Assembly (NCBI GenBank): GCA_028284565.1
Contig: JANQRM010000443.1
Location: forward strand, 1 to 11,762
Reading direction: 5' to 3'
Length of the DNA: 11,762 nucleotides
Source: Anaerolineae bacterium
Lineage (GTDB): Bacteria; Chloroflexota; Anaerolineae; Aggregatilineales; Phototrophicaceae
Of the stretch, positions 7,601-11,762 are shown one piece after another (position 1 is the stretch's first letter; each line of letters starts with the position of its first letter). The position numbers were made by a program, and so were the translations under genes. A model generated the notes under the pieces. The model saw only the letters and a program-made list of their open reading frames with translations, did no database searches and was not told the origin of the DNA.

Positions 7601-8094
7601 ACCTCAACGACTTAGGCGAGGTCTACAGCCATCAGCAACAACACGAAAAAGCACTCGACCATTACGAGCAAAGCATCGCTATCAAGCGGACGATCAACGA
7701 GCAATACAGCCTCTCCTTTAGCCTCATCCATAGTGCCTTTGCCTATCTCAAATTCAACCGCTACGACGATGCTCGCAAGAACCTCATTGAAGGACTAGAG
7801 ATTGCCATGCGAATCGATGCGGTTACCAAAATCACGCTTGCACTCGTCGGCTTTGCTCATCTCGCCTACACCAGCACCGACTACGACATCTGTGGCGAAC
7901 TCTTAGGCTTCGTCACCAATCAATCGGCACTCGGACGCAACATCAACCGCGTCGATGAAGTCATGGGGAAACTCGCCTCCACCCTCTCCGCCACCCAACT
8001 CCAGGAAGCCTTTGAGCGAGGGACCGCTCACACCCTCGAATCAGCCATTCAACGTGCCAAACAAATCCAACCCATTTCATCTCCTGCGTCTTAG
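4681..8094 (+). CDS. Ser/Thr protein kinase fused to STAND/AAA ATPase and TPR array
   Basis: This 1,137-residue cytosolic protein has three parts. A Hanks-type kinase (about 35-295) has Gly loop GKGGMG (30-35), Lys in VALKQV (52), HRDLKPDN (151-158, catalytic Asp 153), DFG (175-177) and a complete SPE-type activation segment, so it should be active. An AAA_16/STAND-like ATPase starts at FVGRDKE (310), with Walker A GGERGVGKS (338-346) and Walker B LVLLLED (445-451). From about 700 to 1040 there are roughly eight TPRs with ~40-residue spacing, then a 'LLGFVTNQSALG' and AFERGTAHTLESAI tail of the kind that ends MalT/AfsR-type STAND proteins. The domain order resembles PknK-like regulators. The likely role is ligand- or partner-gated signalling by phosphorylation; targets are unknown. 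The start is uncertain: ATG 4618 lies in a repeat, while 4681 and 4702 both precede the kinase fold and neither has a good SD. No transmembrane segment is seen. Confidence 0.9.
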   Translation: MQDNGNVMAETATPQPKVIDYRYQIEALIGKGGMGAVYRAKDRLTGELVALKQVTIPDDQLQFASLSDTSDVRVALAREFKTLASLRHPNIISVLDYGFDADRQPYFTMELLEDAQNVVTFLRGQPRRKQVELAIQIIQALVYLHQRGIIHRDLKPDNILVAKNQKGEPQVKVLDFGLAISRDFASNLDDVVTGTIAYMSPEVLQGKPATEASDLYALGVVGYEIFRGEHPFQINNMNQLMQDILIQQPNVWSLNASLEMKEILQKLMQKDPEKRYLSARRLLRDYCKVNNVNLSETETIRESYLQAAKFVGRDKEFTQLKSALKDALKGKGSTWLIGGERGVGKSRLLDELRTQALVDGAQVVHGNLEEGGSQSYFLWRDIIRFLLLASDVTDQEASALKPIIPDIETLIGRKTSKVVHGTSEQEQDRLIQTIVNLIRKQKQPLVLLLEDLQWAQESLEPLKRLNRIVENLPILIVADYHHDARHDLAELLPSMQHMTLERLSEQDISALTTAILGNQVTRKAEIIDLLQRETAGNAVFMIEVLRELADDAGSLNQIGNITLPQDIIAGGIHEIMRKRCERIPLDERPHLWLSAVIGREIRLDLLEYLDDEWDYDRWLRLCGDLAILEVQENTWRFTHNRIREVLLENLADDVKQQLNEMVAEAIESQQPDDPSYYNVLLDHYQRAGNHEKVAHYARLEGEQLLSVNRYNDALTSLQRALELDSSVENQRHIYPQLGNLYLRINNLEKAETTFAQALKLALDVKDKRKIADVLVGQGDLALRQGDGRACRQYYRKALALYREMDNQKGVVDRLLGLGTVYFKEGNFVRAKRYFQEALATSRSIEYKIGKAESQYNLGLIALRTGKDLASVHKMAQDSLALSLEVGIPSQMMRNLAHIGRIYYSLQDYPQSLTYLRESMGIAESLDDKRMIAEIHADIGLNYVRQGKLKVAQEHFEKGLQLARDINSPQLESYHLNDLGEVYSHQQQHEKALDHYEQSIAIKRTINEQYSLSFSLIHSAFAYLKFNRYDDARKNLIEGLEIAMRIDAVTKITLALVGFAHLAYTSTDYDICGELLGFVTNQSALGRNINRVDEVMGKLASTLSATQLQEAFERGTAHTLESAIQRAKQIQPISSPAS

Positions 8095-8106
8095 CGCATC
8101 ATGTAT

Positions 8107-8125
8107 CAGACTAGCACCTAGTCTG
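8107..8125. terminator. Hairpin between convergent genes, possible terminator
   Basis: CAGACTAG and CTAGTCTG form a perfect 8-bp stem around CAC, 13 bp after the kinase stop. A second inverted pair, TTGAATC (8133-8139) and GATTCAA (8152-8158), follows. Neither is trailed by a T run on either strand, so intrinsic termination is possible but not shown. Confidence 0.4.
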
Positions 8126-8166
8126 GTTCACATTGAATCAATCGGTTGTCGGATTCAAGCCTAATC

Positions 8167-8889
8167 CTACATTTTGTTGTAGATCACGGGCATTTGTCCC
8201 TGCCATTTGTTCCATAAATCACCCTGAGTAATCAATTCAGCCATGAAGTGACCGACATTTATTCGACTAGTTGTACCGGGGTCAAATAGCGCACTTCGGG
8301 TTGGAGAAACAACCGCCTCGTATTCGCTCACCTCAGTGTCATCAATCAAATTGTCAGGGCGAACCACGACCCACTCAATCACAGCGTTGTTTTGCCCGAT
8401 TTCGACACGCAGATAGTCCGCCGCCTGTTCGTTGTCGACATGAGGAGGCAATAACAGACGAAGAAGCATAATAGCACACCGCTGAGCAAACGAAATCGGC
8501 TCCGCAAGGTCACGGTTACGATTGCCAGCAGTGTTCATCAGCACAAATTTGACTGGGTGATCGGGCTTGTTGGCTTGGACAGCATGGCACAATCTGCGGA
8601 TTGTATCAGTTACCAGTTTGCGTGGATGACCATAGATGCCTTTAAAATTGATGTTATGCCCCAAACACGAAGCGACTGCTTCACATCCCTTAACATGCTG
8701 AGCCATCGCCTGATTGTCAAGGTCTAGCACACTTGCGTGAATCACCGATAAATTGTTGTGGCTCTTAATGTCTTCAGATAACTTATCCGGTGATCGAACT
8801 ATGACCCGGACCTTGATACCACGATCAAGCAATTGCTTCACAAGCAAACGACCCGTAGCTCCCGTTGCACCTACCACCAATGTTGTCAT
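8167..8889 (-). CDS. NAD(P)-binding atypical SDR, NmrA-like
   Basis: The 240-residue protein begins with the Rossmann signature MTTLVVGATGATGRLL: G7, G10 and G13 form the GxxGxxG motif. The second strand ends VRVIVRSPDKL; Arg there commonly signals NADPH preference. Further along are EAVASCLGHN, a VKFVLMNTAGN strand and VVVRPDNLIDD, as in the NmrA/YwnB group of extended or atypical SDRs. The classical YxxxK catalytic pair is not evident, so it may be a redox sensor or an oxidoreductase of unknown substrate. Length is normal for the group. ATG 8887-8889 has AGGAG (8897-8901) seven bases upstream. It is convergent with the kinase gene and divergent from the MFS region. No link to either neighbour is apparent; it looks like a single-gene unit. 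Confidence 0.85.
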   Translation of the reverse strand: MTTLVVGATGATGRLLVKQLLDRGIKVRVIVRSPDKLSEDIKSHNNLSVIHASVLDLDNQAMAQHVKGCEAVASCLGHNINFKGIYGHPRKLVTDTIRRLCHAVQANKPDHPVKFVLMNTAGNRNRDLAEPISFAQRCAIMLLRLLLPPHVDNEQAADYLRVEIGQNNAVIEWVVVRPDNLIDDTEVSEYEAVVSPTRSALFDPGTTSRINVGHFMAELITQGDLWNKWQGQMPVIYNKM

Positions 8890-8993
8890 CTTCTTACTCC
8901 TGACTAGGATTTCCTATATTGATTATCCACTATCCCAATGGAGGAGAGCAGTGTATAAAGCAATTTTAGCAATAAAAAAGGCAGGTGGCATCG

Positions 8994-9100
8994 CTCCTAC
9001 TCGACACATTCGGCTTCGACAGCATTTTCGTCCTCGCTGTGGTACTCTTAAGGCTAACGATCCCACTGACATCTGGATGAAACGTGCCTATCTCCAAGAG
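8994..9100 (+). pseudogene. Fossil of the 3' end of an MFS transporter gene
   Basis: This stretch aligns along its whole length with 10350-10460, the last part of the intact MFS gene downstream. Shared runs include TTTTCGTCCTCGCTGTGGTA, CCACTGACA and CTGGATGAAACG. Translated from 8994 it gives LLLDTFGFDSIFVLAVV and then LLRLTIPLT, against LLLPTLGLDGIFVLAVV and ILGLTIPLT in the intact protein (20 of 26 identical). One lost base after CCACTGACA then produces an early TGA at 9078-9080; beyond it the shifted frame again matches WMKRAY. Nothing similar to the other 370 or so residues of the transporter is visible upstream. It is the remnant of a tandem copy that lost its 5' part. Confidence 0.75.
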
Positions 9101-9212
9101 ATTTTTCTAACACCCAATTCCTTCACATCCAAAGGCTGAGCATCCTTAGACAAACTTGCCTGATTTCCGTTCGCTCAGCCCTCAGATCAAACTCCCGAAA
9201 GCGAACCACCGA

Positions 9213-10472
9213 ATGCAAACCATCAACCTCAACCGCCTCACCACTCTCATCGGCTTAGGAATCGCACTCTCCCTGCTAGGGGATGCGACGCTTTACGTCA
9301 TCCTACCCACCCAATACGCTCAAGCCGGCTTGCTCCTCACCCATGTCGGCATCATGCTCTCCGCCAACCGCGCTATACGAGTACTATTCAACACACCCAT
9401 CGGTTGGTGGATAGAACGCTCGCCTCGACGACGCATTCTCGTTCCAGCGATGATACTGGGCGGTATAGCCAGCCTGTTTTACACCTTCCAATCCTTTGAA
9501 CTCTTCCTCATTGGACGCTTGCTCTGGGGCATCGCATGGTCGGGGATGGCAATCGGCACCGTCACCATGATTCTCGATGTCGCTGATGATACCAATCGCG
9601 GACGTATGATGGGACGCTATCAACTCTGGTTCTTCATCGGAGTCGGTGTCAGTTCCATCGCGGGCGGAGTCCTCTTCGATTTAGTAGGCTTCAATCTGAC
9701 CTTTTACATCAGCGCAGGGGTCATCATCTTTTTGGGGATACTCTGGTTCGTCTTCCTACCCGAAACCTATGGCACAACCAGCGCAACAACGGAATTAACC
9801 GACGAAACCTCTGATGAATCCCCTGTTGAGAAGCCCAAAAATCAACCCCTCCCGTATGTCCCCATCGCCATCGTCATCCTGATGAATGGCTTAAATTGGA
9901 TGATATTCATCGGCGCAACCATCTCACTATTGCCCATTCTCCTCCAAATCCGTATCCACCCGACTCTGATTATGCTTGGCGCACTCACCATCCCTATTAT
10001 CAGCTTCACAGGCATCCTCTCAGCGACGGCGAATATCGCCAGCCTCTCCATCTCCTATATCTCTGGCTGGCTTGCCGACAAATTTAGAGAACGCTGGCTT
10101 TGGGTGATGTTGGCTCTGCTCTTGGGGAGTCTCAATCTGAGCCTCTTCGCTGTGACGACAGGCTGGCTGATAGTGCTTGGCGCATTAGGCAATGGGGTGG
10201 TACGGGGTATCCTCAGCACTCAACTCAACACCCTCGTCGGTGACTACACACAAGGAACAATCGAACATCAACAAAAACGTGGACGCATCTTGGGCTTCTT
10301 CAACACGGCTGGAGACATCGGCGGGGCAATCGGACCCTTCCTCGCCTTTCTCCTACTCCCCACACTTGGCTTAGACGGTATTTTCGTCCTCGCTGTGGTA
10401 ATCTTAGGGTTAACGATTCCACTGACATTCTGGATGAAACGCGCCTATCCCCTCCCGGAGGTCTCCGCATGA
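9213..10472 (+). CDS. Major facilitator superfamily transporter
   Basis: The 419-residue product has the length and hydrophobic pattern of a 12-helix MFS carrier in the inner membrane. Between helices 2 and 3 lies a motif-A loop, GWWIERSPRRR (64-74), matching G-x-x-x-D/E-R-x-x-R-R. A weaker counterpart, GWLADKFRERW, occurs in the second half. A polar central loop of about 35 residues (ETYGTTSATTELTDETSDES onward) joins the halves. WGIAWSGMAIGTVTMILDVAD and NRGRMMGRYQ resemble drug/metabolite efflux MFS members, but no substrate can be inferred. ATG 9213 is chosen because the earlier in-frame TTG at 9156 would add a polar 19-residue head. No clear SD is seen. The gene is intact, preceded by a fossil of its own 3' end, and followed after 45 bp by the pseudokinase gene in the same direction. 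Confidence 0.88.
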   Translation: MQTINLNRLTTLIGLGIALSLLGDATLYVILPTQYAQAGLLLTHVGIMLSANRAIRVLFNTPIGWWIERSPRRRILVPAMILGGIASLFYTFQSFELFLIGRLLWGIAWSGMAIGTVTMILDVADDTNRGRMMGRYQLWFFIGVGVSSIAGGVLFDLVGFNLTFYISAGVIIFLGILWFVFLPETYGTTSATTELTDETSDESPVEKPKNQPLPYVPIAIVILMNGLNWMIFIGATISLLPILLQIRIHPTLIMLGALTIPIISFTGILSATANIASLSISYISGWLADKFRERWLWVMLALLLGSLNLSLFAVTTGWLIVLGALGNGVVRGILSTQLNTLVGDYTQGTIEHQQKRGRILGFFNTAGDIGGAIGPFLAFLLLPTLGLDGIFVLAVVILGLTIPLTFWMKRAYPLPEVSA

Positions 10473-10475
10473 CGA

Positions 10476-10505
10476 TTAATACTGTATTCCGTTTTCGCTG
10501 ATAAT
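10476..10505 (+). promoter_or_regulatory. Possible promoter of the pseudokinase gene
   Basis: TTAATA (10476-10481), 18 bases, then GATAAT (10500-10505) lie in the short gap after the MFS stop. The -10 matches consensus at five of six and the -35 at four of six. The start would fall only a few bases before ATG 10518, giving an almost leaderless transcript. Confidence 0.3.
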
Positions 10506-10517
10506 GATTTGGACTGC

Positions 10518-11426
10518 ATGATGAAGTTACCAGACACCTTCACACAAAAATACGAGCTGATACGCGCACTCAATTCAAAACCGTACTATGTCAAGACATG
10601 GCAAGCAAAGCGGGCAGATGGTCAACCTGTCATTCTCAAATTGATGACATTAATCGTCCGGGACGACTATGGTTATGCCACCAACATTATTGACAAGATG
10701 AAGGCGTTAGTCCACGACTTAGACTTAATGAGCCAGTCATACACCGGGCTTGCGCCATGGCTCGATGAATTATGGATAGACGATGCCGAAGTCCCCATGC
10801 TTGTCTTAAGTCGACCCTATTATGAAAAACGCCTGCTCGACGACATTTCACTCGACACCTTCGCTACACCCACCCAACACCAACACCTCATTCAACAACT
10901 GACCCGACTCGCAGACAGCTTAGAAATTGTATTCCAATCTAACCATAAAAAATGCCTCATTTTGCCAACCAACCTCATGCTGGACAATGAGGGGAATTGG
11001 ATACTGACCGACCACAGCATCTGGGCATTGCATGAACTCATTGAAGACAGTTCTCCGGGTCCACGCCCTGTACTCGATGCACAGTGCTACCAACATTTCA
11101 TGTATGACCTCATGCTTCGCAAGTTATCCCGCCTTGACACCATCGACCTCACCTTTATGCTTGCATCAACCTATTACTACCTTCGCTTGGGTCATGGCGT
11201 ATTTGAATCGCCTAACAATATCTTTAAGACAAAAGATTTTCGACTATTCGCCGAAGACGATAATGCCGAGCGAATGGATGCATTTGCGGATACAGGTCGG
11301 GTACAATTAGATAACTTGCCTGATTCATTGGAGCGTAACGTCCTAGAACGCGCCTTATCACCACAGCGTCCAGAACGCTTCACATCAACAGCCGACTTTT
11401 TAACCGCCCTCAAAACCTTAGCTTAA
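10518..11426 (+). CDS. Degenerate protein kinase-fold protein (probable pseudokinase)
   Basis: The 302-residue protein follows the kinase layout but has lost catalytic residues. The N-lobe is YELIRALNSKPYYVKTWQAK with no glycine loop, followed by the strand PVILKLM with Lys 41 where the ATP-binding Lys sits. The catalytic loop aligns as KCLILPTN (145-152) against HRDLKPxN: Asp becomes Leu 147 and Lys becomes Leu 149, while P-x-N is kept. NEGNWILTDHS (157-167) replaces the DFG region, with Asp 165 retained and Gly changed to Ser. The C-terminal helix LERALSPQRPERFTSTADFL is typical of bacterial Hanks kinases. It therefore probably binds a partner or ligand rather than transferring phosphate (inference). 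ATG 10518 or 10521 is preferred over TTG 10509; no SD is evident. It lies 45 bp after the MFS gene and 51 bp before the membrane gene. Confidence 0.7.
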   Translation: MMKLPDTFTQKYELIRALNSKPYYVKTWQAKRADGQPVILKLMTLIVRDDYGYATNIIDKMKALVHDLDLMSQSYTGLAPWLDELWIDDAEVPMLVLSRPYYEKRLLDDISLDTFATPTQHQHLIQQLTRLADSLEIVFQSNHKKCLILPTNLMLDNEGNWILTDHSIWALHELIEDSSPGPRPVLDAQCYQHFMYDLMLRKLSRLDTIDLTFMLASTYYYLRLGHGVFESPNNIFKTKDFRLFAEDDNAERMDAFADTGRVQLDNLPDSLERNVLERALSPQRPERFTSTADFLTALKTLA

Positions 11427-11477
11427 TAACCTTTGTAGTGTTACCATCAAGCAAATTAATCCTGTGAGATAAAACTC

Positions 11478-11762
11478 ATGCTAACCCGAACCATCTTCCG
11501 TTTTCCCTTTGTCGGCTTATCCATCGCCATCACACCCTCTGTCATCCCCTTCAATATTGTCCTATGGATCATTCTCACAATCATTGCACTCGCTATCCTC
11601 AACTTTCAAACTGGACAAGCCTTACTTGGTGGATTATTAGGAACGCTGATTTATAATTTGCTCGAACTCCTCCATCAACTCGGACACGCCATCGCCGCCA
11701 GACAAACAGGCTATCCCATGATAGGGGTACGCTTATGGCTATTCTCTGGCACTTCATTATAT
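11478..11762 (+). CDS. Membrane protein with S2P/M50-like HQLGH motif (partial)
   Basis: The frame opens at ATG 11478 and is still open at the right edge, giving 95 residues. Two hydrophobic segments, at about residues 8-41 (PFVGLSIAI, then NIVLWIILTIIALAIL) and 48-64 (LLGGLLGTLIYNLLELL), lead into LHQLGHAIAARQTGYP. This matches the first active-site helix of site-2 proteases and other M50 metallopeptidases, usually H-E-x-x-H followed by A-x-x-x-G. Here the catalytic Glu is Gln 67 (codon CAA), while both zinc-ligand His residues (66 and 70) remain. If the family call is right the protein is likely inactive as a protease. The second motif would lie outside the window. No SD precedes the start; GATAAA (11468-11473) lies four bases before it. 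It runs in the same direction as the pseudokinase and MFS genes. Confidence 0.6.
   Translation, partial: MLTRTIFRFPFVGLSIAITPSVIPFNIVLWIILTIIALAILNFQTGQALLGGLLGTLIYNLLELLHQLGHAIAARQTGYPMIGVRLWLFSGTSLY

Noticed and set aside
9156..9212. TTG-initiated extension of the MFS protein by 19 residues
   Set aside because: It adds a polar head untypical of MFS proteins and has no RBS; ATG 9213 begins right before the first helix.

Overview
The window looks like a piece of a bacterial chromosome of middling GC content. The gene styles fit the Chloroflexota (Anaerolineae-like): a large kinase-ATPase-TPR signalling protein, 23-residue leucine-rich repeats with a Roco-type cap, an isolated HK97-type portal gene, and short 'GTAGGGGC' palindromic repeats between genes. 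That assignment is inference from gene content; there is no rRNA or tRNA to test it.

Left part (1-2046): the end of a rightward ftsK gene closes at 194 in a hairpin terminator that is also a short palindromic repeat. Facing it are two leftward genes, a five-helix membrane protein (248-766) and a secreted, membrane-anchored LRR protein (849-1868).

Middle (2047-4620): a complete, leftward, HK97-family portal protein stands alone, with no terminase, protease, capsid or tail gene in view. To its right is about 440 bp without a gene, holding two decayed copies of the palindromic repeat and a 12-bp tandem repeat. Then come two small leftward genes that are paralogues of exactly the same length (87 aa). 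A run of six degenerate 8-bp units lies between them and the divergent kinase gene.

Right part (4621-11762): a 1,137-residue Ser/Thr kinase fused to a STAND/AAA-type ATPase and a long TPR array runs rightward and ends against a leftward NAD(P)-binding (NmrA-like) SDR gene. Beyond that gene, in the MFS direction, lies a fossil of the last ~110 bp of the MFS transporter gene, followed by the intact MFS gene, then a degenerate kinase-fold protein that has lost its catalytic residues (pseudokinase), and finally the start of a membrane protein with an M50/site-2-protease-like motif in which the catalytic Glu is Gln (HQLGH). The last three genes run the same way with short gaps and may be co-expressed.

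The most interesting points are: one intact kinase-STAND-TPR protein near a pseudokinase and a pseudo-S2P protein; the MFS gene fossil; the orphan portal; and several undescribed-looking short repeats. A translation-signal contrast also stands out: all six leftward genes have Shine-Dalgarno sites, whereas the rightward genes in the right part lack them, and three of those have a possible -10 box close to the ATG.
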